Shown here: positions 7,933-16,864 of the stretch, one piece after another
How positions within the stretch are numbered: the stretch's first letter is position 1
How the letters are laid out: every line of letters begins with the position of its first letter
Assembly (NCBI RefSeq): GCF_002385225.1
Contig: NZ_DGDC01000052.1
Location: forward strand, 1-64,000
Direction: 5' to 3'
DNA from: Psychrobacter sp. UBA3962
GTDB taxonomy: Bacteria; Pseudomonadota; Gammaproteobacteria; Pseudomonadales; Moraxellaceae
Length of the DNA stretch: 64,000 bases
Notes under the pieces: model-generated
The model's database searches: none
Told to the model about the DNA's origin: nothing
What the model saw: only the letters and a program-made list of their open reading frames with translations
Made by a program: the position numbers and the translations under genes

Positions 7933-8697
7933 ATGACTGCCATGAGCGATATGATTGTTCTAGATCAAGTATACAAAAAATTCCAGACTCAAAAGGATGG
8001 TAAAACCCATTGGTTTACTGCTGTCGAACCGATTTCTCTGACTGTTAAGCAAGGAGAAATCTTTGGTCTGATGGGGTATTCTGGGGCAGGAAAATCAACC
8101 TTATTGCGCTTAATGAATTTGCTTGAACGTCCTGATGGCGGCACAGTTACTATAGATGGTGAAGTGCTGACTGATATGAATCCAAAACAGTTAAGGGTCG
8201 CTCGTCATAATGTCGGTATGATTTTTCAGCAGTTTAACTTGATGTCTAATAAAACTGTTTTTGAAAATGTAGCTTTTAACTTAAAAGTTGCAGGCTATGC
8301 CAAAGATAATATTTATGCCCGAGTCATGGAGTGTTTGGAGATCGTGAATTTAACCGATCGAGCCAATCATTATCCTGCTCAGCTTTCAGGCGGACAAAAG
8401 CAGCGGGTTGGTATTGCCCGTGCCATTGCTCCTAATCCAAAAGTACTACTGGCTGATGAGCCGACCAGTGCCCTTGACCCTTCGACTACCAGAGCATTGT
8501 TAAGCACCTTAAAAGAAGTGAATGAAAAGTTGGGTGTGACTATTGTCATCGTAACTCATGAAATGAGCGTTATTCGCCGTATTTGTAATCGTGCTGCATT
8601 ATTGCATGAAGGTCATTTACTTGAAGTGGCTGATGTTGTTGATGGTCAAATTATAGCCACCACTGAAGTGGGTCGCGGCTTGGTTCAGGAGGATTAA
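7933..8697 (+). CDS. metN: methionine ABC transporter, ATP-binding protein MetN (short form)
   Basis: MetN powers uptake of L- and D-methionine with the permease MetI and the binding lipoprotein MetQ. The 254-residue protein has Walker A GYSGAGKST (48-56), a Q-loop FQQFN, signature LSGGQKQR and Walker B VLLADEPTSALDP. It ends shortly after the nucleotide-binding domain, so it lacks the C-terminal regulatory domain (about 90 residues) by which E. coli MetN (343 residues) senses methionine. metI starts 2 nt after the stop and metQ is 240 bp further on. An in-frame ATG at 7945 (MSDMI) is another possible start; neither has a good Shine-Dalgarno sequence. Confidence 0.9.
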   Translation: MTAMSDMIVLDQVYKKFQTQKDGKTHWFTAVEPISLTVKQGEIFGLMGYSGAGKSTLLRLMNLLERPDGGTVTIDGEVLTDMNPKQLRVARHNVGMIFQQFNLMSNKTVFENVAFNLKVAGYAKDNIYARVMECLEIVNLTDRANHYPAQLSGGQKQRVGIARAIAPNPKVLLADEPTSALDPSTTRALLSTLKEVNEKLGVTIVIVTHEMSVIRRICNRAALLHEGHLLEVADVVDGQIIATTEVGRGLVQED

Positions 8698-8699
8698 TA

Positions 8700-9383
8700 A
8701 TGTTAGCAATGAGTTTTAACGATGCCACAGCCCGTCTTTGGGAGCTGCGTAATGAAATCTGGCAAGCGATGATTGATACCTTTGTGATGCTAGGTATATC
8801 GACCGTAGCGGCCATTATTATCGGCGGCTTGTTTGGGGTGTTTTTGTTCTTAACTAGTGATAAGCAGTTGCTGCAAAATAAGAGCTTTTATGCGCTTCTG
8901 GGCGGTATAACCAACTTTATGCGAGCCTTCCCCTTCGTTATCTTAATGATTGCGATGACTCCTTTTACCAAATCCTTAATCGGCACCAGTATTGGTCCCA
9001 TTGCTGCATCGTTAGTATTGGCGCTGGCAGGCTCGTTTTATTTTGCTCGATTAGTTGAACAGAACCTGAGAGAAGTGCCACGCGGTATTGTTGAGGCTAC
9101 CGAATCTATGGGAGCCACTCCTTTTACCATTATCAAAGTGTTATTGACCGAAGCCCGTTCAGGATTGGTGCTATCAGTAACCATACTATGTATTAGCTTG
9201 CTGTCATATTCAGCGGCAGCTGGTATGATTGGTGGCGGTGGTTTGGGCGACTTAGCCATTCGTTATGGCTACTATCGTTATCAAACCGAAGTTATGATCT
9301 TCATTGTGATTATGCTTTCAATTATGGTAATTGGTATTCAGGGTATTGGTAACTTATTAGCGGCCAAACTTGATAAGCGTTAA
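8700..9383 (+). CDS. metI: methionine ABC transporter permease MetI
   Basis: MetI is the inner-membrane permease of the methionine importer. The 227-residue protein has five to six hydrophobic segments and the family pattern LGGITNFMRAFPFVILM, followed by the coupling EAA-type segment VEATESMGATPFTIIKVLLTEA and SYSAAAGMIGGGGLGDLAIRYGY, which strongly resembles E. coli MetI. AGGAGG at 8687-8692, inside the end of metN, lies 7 nt before the ATG and implies coupled translation with metN. Confidence 0.95.
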   Translation: MLAMSFNDATARLWELRNEIWQAMIDTFVMLGISTVAAIIIGGLFGVFLFLTSDKQLLQNKSFYALLGGITNFMRAFPFVILMIAMTPFTKSLIGTSIGPIAASLVLALAGSFYFARLVEQNLREVPRGIVEATESMGATPFTIIKVLLTEARSGLVLSVTILCISLLSYSAAAGMIGGGGLGDLAIRYGYYRYQTEVMIFIVIMLSIMVIGIQGIGNLLAAKLDKR

Positions 9384-9571
9384 TTGCAGATTTTTGACAG
9401 CAGCGCTGAACCTTTAGTGCCTTGTAGTACTTTAATTCTAATACCTTAATGAATTTTATTCATAAGTAGTGCCAAAAGTTTCATGTAGAAGCTTGCAGAT
9501 ATCGGTTAGAATGTAACCCATAAACTGCAGTAACAATTATTAATTCTGTAGTAACATTTTAACTTTAATGA

Positions 9572-9598
9572 GCCTTTATAAAATTATTTGTTAAAGGC
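9572..9598 (+). repeat. hairpin in the metI-metQ gap
   Basis: GCCTTTA (9572-9578) and TAAAGGC (9592-9598) form a 7-bp perfect stem about 25 bp before metQ. It may partly terminate or stabilise transcripts so that metQ is made at a different level from metNI; a separate metQ promoter in the 240-bp gap is also possible. Confidence 0.45.
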
Positions 9599-9623
9599 CC
9601 CTTCTTATTTAAAGGATTGATCC

Positions 9624-10511
9624 ATGAAAGTAGCTGAAATTCGTAAGCAAATTTTTGCCGCAGCCGCTATAGCTGGTATTTCAGGCCTAGCATTAGTAGG
9701 TTGTAATAACAGTGCTAACCAAGACGCAGCCAATGCTGATGCCGGTGCTGCTACTGAAGAGAAAAAAACCATTGTAATCGGTACCACTGAAGGTGACTTC
9801 GCTGATATGGTTCGCGATCAAGTTAAAGGCGAGCTTGAAGCACAAGGATATACGGTTAAGCTGACGACTTTCACAGATTATGTTCGTCCTAACTTAGCGC
9901 TAGCTGAAGGTGATTTGGATATCAACATCTTCCAACACAAGCCTTATTTAGATACTTTTAAAGCAGAAAATAACTTAGACCTTGTTGAAGTATTCCAAGT
10001 ACCAACAGCACCACTAGGGGTGTACAGTGGTAAGAAGAAGTCTTTAGAAGAAGCTTATGACGGTATGAAAGTATCTGCGCCTAACGATCCGAGTAACTTC
10101 GCTCGTGCGTTAGTTATGATGGATGATTTGGGCTGGATTACCCTAAAAGACAACGTTGACCCCTTAACCGCTTCTAAGTCTGATATCGCTACTAACCCAA
10201 AAAATATTGATATTATTGAGTTAGAGGCAGCTCAGCTACCTCGTGCTCGCGATGATGTTGATTTTGCTATCATCAACGGTAACTACGCTACTGACTCTGG
10301 CATTAAGCTAACAGAAGCTTTATTCCAAGAAGCCAGCTTTGCCTATGTTAACTGGTCAGCGATTAAAGCGTCCGATAAAGATGCAAAATGGGTTAAAGAT
10401 GTAACAGACGCTTATAATTCAGAAAGCTTTAAGGCTTATGCGCACGAATCTTTCCCAGGTTATAAATATCCAAAAATCTGGGGTGAAGGCCAAGAAGCAG
10501 AGGCTAAATAG
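9624..10511 (+). CDS. metQ: methionine-binding lipoprotein MetQ
   Basis: MetQ is the periplasmic, membrane-anchored substrate-binding protein of the methionine importer. The 295-residue precursor has a lipoprotein signal ending in LVGC (Cys27), an Asn/Ala-rich linker, then the NlpA/MetQ fold beginning TIVIGTTEGDFADMVRDQVK. Conserved segments include FTDYVRPNLALAEGDLDINIFQHKPYLD and VSAPNDPSNFARAL, and near the C-terminus DFAIINGNYA. AAGGA is 7 nt from the ATG. A strong terminator follows, which closes the met unit. Confidence 0.95.
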   Translation: MKVAEIRKQIFAAAAIAGISGLALVGCNNSANQDAANADAGAATEEKKTIVIGTTEGDFADMVRDQVKGELEAQGYTVKLTTFTDYVRPNLALAEGDLDINIFQHKPYLDTFKAENNLDLVEVFQVPTAPLGVYSGKKKSLEEAYDGMKVSAPNDPSNFARALVMMDDLGWITLKDNVDPLTASKSDIATNPKNIDIIELEAAQLPRARDDVDFAIINGNYATDSGIKLTEALFQEASFAYVNWSAIKASDKDAKWVKDVTDAYNSESFKAYAHESFPGYKYPKIWGEGQEAEAK

Positions 10512-10819
10512 TCTGCTGTAACTCACTTTAAGGGTGGTTATAGTGACCACCGTTAAAGGAGATAAAAAACCTGTTATCTGTAAGGCTTAGAGCCTGAAAG
10601 GTAGCAGGTTTTTTTATATTTGTGTTTTTATATTTTTTGGTACTGATAAAGCTTTTCTCGGCCTGCCAATCTGCAAATTAACATCGAGATATGAGCAGAT
10701 CTTTGGTAAACTTAGGCTCTAACTTTGATTACTGATTTTAAAGATTTTATGTTTTCTTAATGGATAAGAAACCACACGAGCTCTATACATGGGTTCTATA
10801 ATTGAAAAATGATATCTCT
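10512..10819. other. 308-bp intergenic region after metQ
   Basis: It holds the metQ terminator (10564-10616). The rest is AT-rich with no other hairpin of note, and presumably contains the promoter of the next gene. A TTG at 10802 is in frame with the following gene but has no Shine-Dalgarno sequence. Confidence 0.5.
10564..10616 (+). terminator. intrinsic terminator of the met unit
   Basis: AAAAAACCTG and CAGGTTTTTTT form the base of a long stem with an inner AGGCTTAGAGCCT hairpin, ending in a seven-T run at about 10608-10615. Confidence 0.85.
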
Positions 10820-11626
10820 ATGACCGCTGCCTATCACGCATCTTCTAATTCTTTAATCCCCAATAAAGGGGCAGATAGTGCTGTGCCTGCCTTATTAATT
10901 CAGCAGAGACACATATTGGGCATGATGGGGCTTGATATCTGGGTTCAGCGCGATAGAGCTACCACCTTGGTAGATTATGATACGGCAGTTAAGCAGCACA
11001 GGGATACTACTCATAACCAAAGCAGCGCTAATATTAGACTAGCAGTGGTCTCTGAGACGCCGGTAGCAGCTGTTAATGAAGAGCCTAACGCAAACGCAAA
11101 ACCGGATAATACTTCGACAGCAGATAGCCCAGTTATAGACCAACCTACAGCTAACCAGGAGCAGCTAACTGCCAATCCGATACAAGCTTTAAAGAAAAAG
11201 TTCGTAGCCCCTGAAGAGCAGACTGCTAAGGCAAAGGTAAGCTTAGCTGATAGTTTAGAGCAAGTGGCTCCTTTTGAAATTTTGGGTGTAAGCTTTAAAG
11301 ACTGGGTGTTAATAGCGGATGCTGAGGCATTGAAGCTACCGCAGCAGTTAACTCTTTGGGAAAATATCTTGAGTGCCTTATCGATAAGTCCTCAAGTGCT
11401 AAAATTCCCGATTTGTCCAGGTATTAGCGATAAAGAATCTGCGAATGCTAGTGTGGCAGGATTTGTATTTTGCTTGGCTAAAAGAAATGATGTAAAAGTT
11501 GGCGCTATAACTAATATGCCTAAGAGTTTGGAGCACCCACAGCTTACTATTTTGCCTTCTTTAGCTGATATGCTGCAAAATAGTGAATTAAAAAAACAGC
11601 TTTGGCAAACACTTAATCAACATTAA
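10820..11626 (+). CDS. probable DNA polymerase III psi subunit (HolD-like)
   Basis: The psi subunit links the clamp loader to chi and SSB. The first 45 residues contain LIQQRHILGMMGLDIWVQRD, which resembles the psi pattern of a short helix followed by GIxxW. The C-terminal half shows a pattern I associate with pseudomonad psi-like proteins: LWENILSALSI, FPICPGISDKE, then a hydrophobic strand and PSLADMLQNSELKKQLWQTL at the end. Between them, at about residues 60-140, is a low-complexity Ala/Asn/Pro-rich linker. This is pattern recognition only; a profile comparison is needed to confirm it. ATG at 10820 is preferred over the in-frame TTG at 10802. Confidence 0.45.
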   Translation: MTAAYHASSNSLIPNKGADSAVPALLIQQRHILGMMGLDIWVQRDRATTLVDYDTAVKQHRDTTHNQSSANIRLAVVSETPVAAVNEEPNANAKPDNTSTADSPVIDQPTANQEQLTANPIQALKKKFVAPEEQTAKAKVSLADSLEQVAPFEILGVSFKDWVLIADAEALKLPQQLTLWENILSALSISPQVLKFPICPGISDKESANASVAGFVFCLAKRNDVKVGAITNMPKSLEHPQLTILPSLADMLQNSELKKQLWQTLNQH

Positions 11627-11755
11627 AGCTGTTCCTCTGTTGAATAAATACTGAGTCAGTTAACAGTGTTTATCACTTTGATAATTGTATTATACTTATG
11701 CAATTAACCTAAAATGCTATACCCCACCCACCTTATTTCGTTTTGTAGGAAAATT

Positions 11756-12904
11756 ATGAACCAAGTAACTGCAGCCGCTAACTTAAATGATGAAGCTTCT
11801 CTCAATCGTAAACACAATTTTTGTGCTGGGCCAGCCTCTTTACCGACAGAGGTGTTGCTAAAAGCACAAGCTGAGATGTTGGATTGGAAAGGAAAAGGCG
11901 TCTCTATTATGGAGATGAGCCATCGTAGTGCTGATTATGTGAAAGTGGCGCAAGAAGCAGAGCAAAGCTTACGCCGTTTAATGAATATCCCTGATAATTA
12001 CAAAGTACTGTTCTTACAAGGTGGGGCAACGCTTCAATTCTCTGCTATTCCGTTAAACCTATTGGGTAACGAGGAGAGTCAGGGTAAAGCAGATTATTTA
12101 ACCACGGGCGCTTGGTCAGGCAAAGCTATTAAAGAGGCCAAACGCTACGCTCAGCTAGGACTGGGTGAAGTGAATGAAGTGGCGTCTAGTAAAGATTCAA
12201 ACTTTACTACAGTTCCTAATCAAGATGAGTGGCAGCTAACTGAAGGGGTACAATATTTTCATTACTGTGCTAATGAAACCATTCACGGGGTACAAATTTT
12301 TCAGCCACCCCAAGTTGATGCGCCATTAATTGCGGATATGTCTTCTTGTATCTTGTCAGAACCTATTGATGTCTCAAAATTTGGGATGATTTATGCAGGG
12401 GCTCAAAAAAATATTGGTCCTGCAGGTTTGGTTATCGTGATTATCCGTGAAGATTTAATTGGTAAAGCTAGCGAGTGGTGCCCAGCCTTACTTGATTATG
12501 CCAATCAAGTGAACAAGGAATCTATGCTGAACACGCCAGCCACCTATTCTTGGTATTTAGCAGGGCTTGTGTTTGAGTGGTTAGAGCAACAAGGTGGCTT
12601 AGAGGCCATTGCAAAAATTAACCGTCAAAAAGCAGAATTATTATATAAAACCATCGATGACAGCGAGTTTTACATTAATAACGTAGACCCTCAGTATCGC
12701 TCAATTATGAACGTGCCTTTTACCTTAAAAGACAGTAGTTTAGATGGGCAGTTTTTAGCAGAAGCTGAACAAGCAGGCTTATTAAACCTAAAAGGGCATC
12801 GTGATGTAGGCGGTATGCGTGCAAGCATCTACAACGCTGTAAGCCTAGAGTCGGTGCAAGCTTTATGTGATTTTATGGTTGAATTTGCTAAAAAACAGGC
12901 TTAA
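11756..12904 (+). CDS. serC: phosphoserine aminotransferase
   Basis: SerC transfers an amino group from glutamate to 3-phosphohydroxypyruvate in serine biosynthesis, and to the erythronate-derived ketoacid in pyridoxal phosphate synthesis. From the preferred ATG (TAGGA 5 nt upstream) the protein has 382 residues, against about 360 in E. coli. The family opening NFCAGPASLPTEVL is preceded by about 18 extra residues. MSHRS, LFLQGGATLQFSAIPLNLL, the PLP-lysine segment YAGAQKNIGPAGL and the C-terminal GHRDVGGMRASIYNA are all present. An in-frame ATG at 11714 without a Shine-Dalgarno sequence would add 14 residues and is less likely. Confidence 0.95.
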   Translation: MNQVTAAANLNDEASLNRKHNFCAGPASLPTEVLLKAQAEMLDWKGKGVSIMEMSHRSADYVKVAQEAEQSLRRLMNIPDNYKVLFLQGGATLQFSAIPLNLLGNEESQGKADYLTTGAWSGKAIKEAKRYAQLGLGEVNEVASSKDSNFTTVPNQDEWQLTEGVQYFHYCANETIHGVQIFQPPQVDAPLIADMSSCILSEPIDVSKFGMIYAGAQKNIGPAGLVIVIIREDLIGKASEWCPALLDYANQVNKESMLNTPATYSWYLAGLVFEWLEQQGGLEAIAKINRQKAELLYKTIDDSEFYINNVDPQYRSIMNVPFTLKDSSLDGQFLAEAEQAGLLNLKGHRDVGGMRASIYNAVSLESVQALCDFMVEFAKKQA

Positions 12905-12941
12905 TTAAACTGGATTAAGTCACGCTTAGTCATCTCTAAAG

Positions 12942-12970
12942 TTACCATCTCTAAAGCTTTAGGATGGTTG
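12942..12970 (+). terminator. possible weak terminator hairpin after serC
   Basis: ACCATCTCTAAAG pairs with CTTTAGGATGGT with one mismatch, but only TTGCTTCT follows, so termination is doubtful. Confidence 0.35.
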
Positions 12971-13010
12971 CTTCTATACTAGGAATTAAACTTATTTAAG
13001 GAGGGAGTAA

Positions 13011-14867
13011 ATGCAAATTAAGCTGTTTTCCAAAAAACAGAATGCTTGTTTTGCCTCGACCTTAATGAGTGCGATATTGCTTATTTTAGCGCCTAGTGCC
13101 TATGCTGATCCTATTACTGTGACAGCCATTGGCCACAATAGTGAGGCGCGTTATATTAATGCGCCTTATCTACCTTATGCCAACCCTAAAGCCCCAAAAG
13201 GCGGTACGTTATCGCTATCGGCACTGGGTACCTTTAACAGTGCCAACCCTTGGATGACCACAGGGGTGGCTATGAATGGTACCGACTATCTTTACGATAC
13301 CTTACTATCAGGCTCATTAAATGAGTCTTTTGTTATGTATCCGCAGCTGGCTGAGAAAGTCACTTATGACCCTGATGATACCAGCTGGATTATTTATCAT
13401 ATCGATCCTAATGCTAAATTTTGGGATGGTAGCGCTGTCACTAGTTATGATGTCCAAGCTACTTATGATGCTTATTTGAACAAAGGGCTGATGCAAGTGC
13501 GCAGTTATTTGGCGGCTATCGATAAAGTGGAAGTCCTAGATAAGTACCGAGTAAAGTTTCATTTCAAATCTTCTGACAATAAAGAGGTTTTATTGACGGT
13601 TGGCCAGTTTCCAATCTTTAAAAAAGCTTCGGTTGAGAAGGATTTTGAAAAGTTATCGCTTACTCCTTTAATGGGCAGTGGTCCTTACAAGTTGCTTAAC
13701 ATTGAACAAGGGCGTAGTGTGACTTATAAGCGTGATCCTAACTATTGGGGCAGACAGCTTATGGTCAATAAAGGCCGATTTAACTTTGACTACATTAAAT
13801 ACCTGTACTACGGTAGTGATGAAATTGCATTAGAAGGATTTAAGGTAGGGCAGTATCACTTTCGCCAAGAAAGCTCTGCTAGGAAGTGGACAACCGCTTA
13901 TGACTTTGGTGCTGCTAGAGCAGGGCTGATAAAAAAAGAAGCCATTGTTACCAAAAACCCTGTGATGATGCAGGCTTTGGTGATGAATCTTCGAAAAGAC
14001 ATCTTCTCCGATATACGTGTGCGTCAAGCGATGACCGATGCGTTTGACTTTGAGCTAATGAACAAGACTTTGTTCTATGATCAATACGAGCGTTTAGAAA
14101 GCTACTTTCATGGTTCAGAGTTGGCGGCTACCGGAGTACCAGATACAGAAGAATATGAGGTGTTAAAGCCTTTACTGCCAAAGCTTGAGCCTATTCAAAG
14201 GCAGGCCACTGTGGCGAAGTGGCAGCTTGCTAAGTCAGATGGCAAAGGCTACCATCGGCAAGCTTTATTAAATGCCCGACAAAAACTGCTACAAGCCGGT
14301 TTTTATTATCAAGATATGAAGCTATATCAAGCCAATGGCAAGCCAGCTAGTTTTGAGATCTTAATTACTGACGATAAAATGAGCCGAGTACTTCTGCCTT
14401 ATGTGAGAAATTTAAAGAAGCTAGGCTTTACGGTCTCAATTCGCCAAGTGGATACCTCTCAGTATTTAGAGCGCTTAAGACGATTTGACTATGACATGAT
14501 AGTGGCCGGTTTCCCGCAAAGCACTTCGCCTGGCTCTGAACAAAGCTATATGTGGGGTAGTGCTGCAGCTGATGAGCAAGGTAACCAAAATTACAGTGGT
14601 ATTAAAAACGAAGCCATTGATACAGTCATAGACAAGCTCATTAAGGCTGAGAATAGAGAAGAGATTGTGCTTTATACTAAGGTGTTGGATCGCTTATTGC
14701 GGGCTGGCTATTATATGGTTCCTATGTATGGAACTACCAATACCCGAGTGGTCTATTGGGACAAGTATCGTCACCATAAAACGTTGCCAGACAATGCTAT
14801 AGGCATTGACTACTGGTGGGTAGATAAATCTGCAGAATCCATTGTTAATAAATATTTAAAACGATAA
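13011..14867 (+). CDS. yejA: YejA-like periplasmic oligopeptide-binding protein (SBP family 5)
   Basis: This 618-residue protein is the substrate-binding component of a Yej-type ABC importer, which in E. coli takes up oligopeptides and microcin C. It has a signal peptide of about 32 residues ending in ALA-like SAYADP, then the family start GHNSEARYINAPYLPYANPKAPKGGTL split over residues 42-68. WDGSAVTSYDV and MGSGPYKL are typical of family 5 binding proteins. A very strong Shine-Dalgarno sequence, GGAGGG, lies a few nt before the ATG. gloB, yejB and yejE follow on the same strand. Confidence 0.85.
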   Translation: MQIKLFSKKQNACFASTLMSAILLILAPSAYADPITVTAIGHNSEARYINAPYLPYANPKAPKGGTLSLSALGTFNSANPWMTTGVAMNGTDYLYDTLLSGSLNESFVMYPQLAEKVTYDPDDTSWIIYHIDPNAKFWDGSAVTSYDVQATYDAYLNKGLMQVRSYLAAIDKVEVLDKYRVKFHFKSSDNKEVLLTVGQFPIFKKASVEKDFEKLSLTPLMGSGPYKLLNIEQGRSVTYKRDPNYWGRQLMVNKGRFNFDYIKYLYYGSDEIALEGFKVGQYHFRQESSARKWTTAYDFGAARAGLIKKEAIVTKNPVMMQALVMNLRKDIFSDIRVRQAMTDAFDFELMNKTLFYDQYERLESYFHGSELAATGVPDTEEYEVLKPLLPKLEPIQRQATVAKWQLAKSDGKGYHRQALLNARQKLLQAGFYYQDMKLYQANGKPASFEILITDDKMSRVLLPYVRNLKKLGFTVSIRQVDTSQYLERLRRFDYDMIVAGFPQSTSPGSEQSYMWGSAAADEQGNQNYSGIKNEAIDTVIDKLIKAENREEIVLYTKVLDRLLRAGYYMVPMYGTTNTRVVYWDKYRHHKTLPDNAIGIDYWWVDKSAESIVNKYLKR

Positions 14868-14956
14868 TTTAAAGTATTAGCTAAGATACTTTGACATAAG
14901 AAGACACGACTTAGTCATATTAAAGAATAAATACACTTTAAATAATAGGAAGTTTC

Positions 14957-15736
14957 ATGAGCTTAATTATTACGCCTATACCCGCCTTTAATGATAACTA
15001 TATATGGGCGCTAGTAAATGATAAGAATAAGCAAGCCATCGTCATTGATCCAGGCCAGGCGGCCCCTGTTGCTGACTATTTACAGCAATACCAACTTGAG
15101 TTGACCGCCATTTGGGTTACTCATCATCACGATGATCATATTGGTGGTATAGCAGAGCTACGTGAGATGTACCCTATGACGCATGTGGTAGCAGGATCTG
15201 ATCATGGAGTGAGTCCAGACCAGATTGTCAAAGAAGGCAGCTCAGTAAGTGCTTGGGGGTACACAGCTCAAGTATGGGCAGTACCTGGGCATACCGCCTC
15301 GCATTTGGCTTATGTATTGACCCATGAAGATGAGAAGCAAGTATTCTGTGGCGATACCTTATTTAGTGCAGGCTGTGGTCGGGTCTTTACCGGTACTATT
15401 GAGCAATTATATGAAAGCTTTAAGCGGTTAAATAAATTGCCTAAAAATACTTTATTTTATCCAGCCCATGAATATACCGCCTCAAACTTAAGATTTGGCT
15501 TATCCATTGAGCCAGACAACCCAGTTATGCAACAAACTTTACAGCAAGTTGAGGCCCTTAATGAAGAGGGTAAGCCGTCGTTACCAGTGACCTTAGAGCA
15601 TGAAAGACAGGTTAACGTATTCTTGCGTAGTGAAGAGCTGACGGTTATTGATGGGGTGCAAAGACAGGTGGAGCTTGTAGACACAAAGCCATTAACCGTG
15701 TTTAGTGCTTTAAGAGCCCTAAAAGATAACTTCTAA
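14957..15736 (+). CDS. gloB: hydroxyacylglutathione hydrolase (glyoxalase II)
   Basis: GloB hydrolyses S-lactoylglutathione to D-lactate and glutathione in methylglyoxal detoxification. The 259-residue protein is a metallo-beta-lactamase-fold enzyme with the dinuclear site motif THHHDDH (residues 55-61), further ligands in VPGHTASH and FCGDTLF, and the C-terminal YPAHEYTASNLRF of glyoxalase II. AGGAAG lies a few nt before the ATG. It sits between yejA and yejB on the same strand with short gaps (89 and 56 bp), which is an unusual place for it. Confidence 0.95.
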   Translation: MSLIITPIPAFNDNYIWALVNDKNKQAIVIDPGQAAPVADYLQQYQLELTAIWVTHHHDDHIGGIAELREMYPMTHVVAGSDHGVSPDQIVKEGSSVSAWGYTAQVWAVPGHTASHLAYVLTHEDEKQVFCGDTLFSAGCGRVFTGTIEQLYESFKRLNKLPKNTLFYPAHEYTASNLRFGLSIEPDNPVMQQTLQQVEALNEEGKPSLPVTLEHERQVNVFLRSEELTVIDGVQRQVELVDTKPLTVFSALRALKDNF

Positions 15737-15792
15737 CTCAACGGATTAGATTGGAACTATCATGATAAGCAGTAATAAATAAGGATAGAGTC

Positions 15793-16863
15793 ATGGGTCG
15801 TTATATTTTAAAACGCTTATTGCTTATCATACCCACCTTATTCCTCATTCTTTTAACCAATTTTATATTGGTTCAAGCAGCACCAGGTGGCCCAGTTGAG
15901 CAGCAAATAGCCCAAATTGAGCTGGCCCAAAATAAGGGAGAAACCACTGGAGCTGCAATGGGAGGGGGCAGCATTCTTTCAGATGGGGCCTATAGAGGCT
16001 CAAGAGGACTGTCTGAGGAAATGGTAGAGGCCATTAAGGCACAATATGGCTTTGATAAGCCGGCCCCTGAACGCTTTTGGATTATGCTAAAGAACTATGC
16101 CGTGCTTGATTTTGGCACGTCATTCTTTAAGGGTAAGCCAGTTACCGAGCTAATCGTAGAAAAATTACCGGTCTCTATTTCTCTTGGTCTTTGGAGCACC
16201 CTGCTTATCTATCTTATCGCCATACCTTTGGGTATCTATAAAGCGATGCACCACGGCTCAGGGATTGATAAATTTACCGCGGTTATGTTAGCGGTTGGTC
16301 ATGCCATTCCTATATTTGTGTTTGGTGTTATTTTATTGGTGCTATTTGCAGGGGGGAGTTACTGGCAGATTTTTCCCTTGCAGGGACTGGTTTCAGAGAA
16401 TTTTGATCAGTTAAGTCCTCTGGCCAAAATTAAAGACTATTTTTGGCATTTGGCATTACCGCTGACGGCAAGCACCATTGGTGGCTTTGCAGCCCTTACT
16501 TATTTAACAAAATTTAGTTTCATCGAAGAGTTATCCAAACAATATGTGCTGACTGCACGGGCCAAGGGTTTAAGTAACCGCCAGGTGCTGTATGGTCATG
16601 TCTTTAGAAATGCGATGCTTATTGTTATTGCGGGTATTCCTGCCGCCATTGTCAGTATATTTTTTACTGGAAATTTCTTAATCGAGATTATATTTAAGCT
16701 TGATGGCTTAGGCTTACTTGGCTTTGAGGCCATTGTACAGCGAGACTATCCAGTGATATTTGGTACCTTATTCATCTTCACCTTGGTGGGTCTGTTATTA
16801 CAGCTTATTAGTGACATAAGCTATCATCTCATTGACCCACGTATTGACTTCGAGGGACGCTAA
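15793..16863 (+). CDS. yejB: YejB-like oligopeptide ABC transporter permease
   Basis: YejB is one of the two permeases of the YejABEF importer. The 356-residue protein starts with the typical MGRYILKRLLLIIPTLF helix and FILVQAAPGGPVEQ, has about six membrane helices, and carries the EAA-loop segment YVLTARAKGLSNRQVLYGHVFRNA (split at about residues 250-273) that contacts the ATPase. It ends ISYHLIDPRIDFEGR, as YejB proteins do. AAGGA precedes the ATG. The stop TAA is one base from the ATG of yejE. Confidence 0.9.
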   Translation: MGRYILKRLLLIIPTLFLILLTNFILVQAAPGGPVEQQIAQIELAQNKGETTGAAMGGGSILSDGAYRGSRGLSEEMVEAIKAQYGFDKPAPERFWIMLKNYAVLDFGTSFFKGKPVTELIVEKLPVSISLGLWSTLLIYLIAIPLGIYKAMHHGSGIDKFTAVMLAVGHAIPIFVFGVILLVLFAGGSYWQIFPLQGLVSENFDQLSPLAKIKDYFWHLALPLTASTIGGFAALTYLTKFSFIEELSKQYVLTARAKGLSNRQVLYGHVFRNAMLIVIAGIPAAIVSIFFTGNFLIEIIFKLDGLGLLGFEAIVQRDYPVIFGTLFIFTLVGLLLQLISDISYHLIDPRIDFEGR

Positions 16864-16864
16864 G

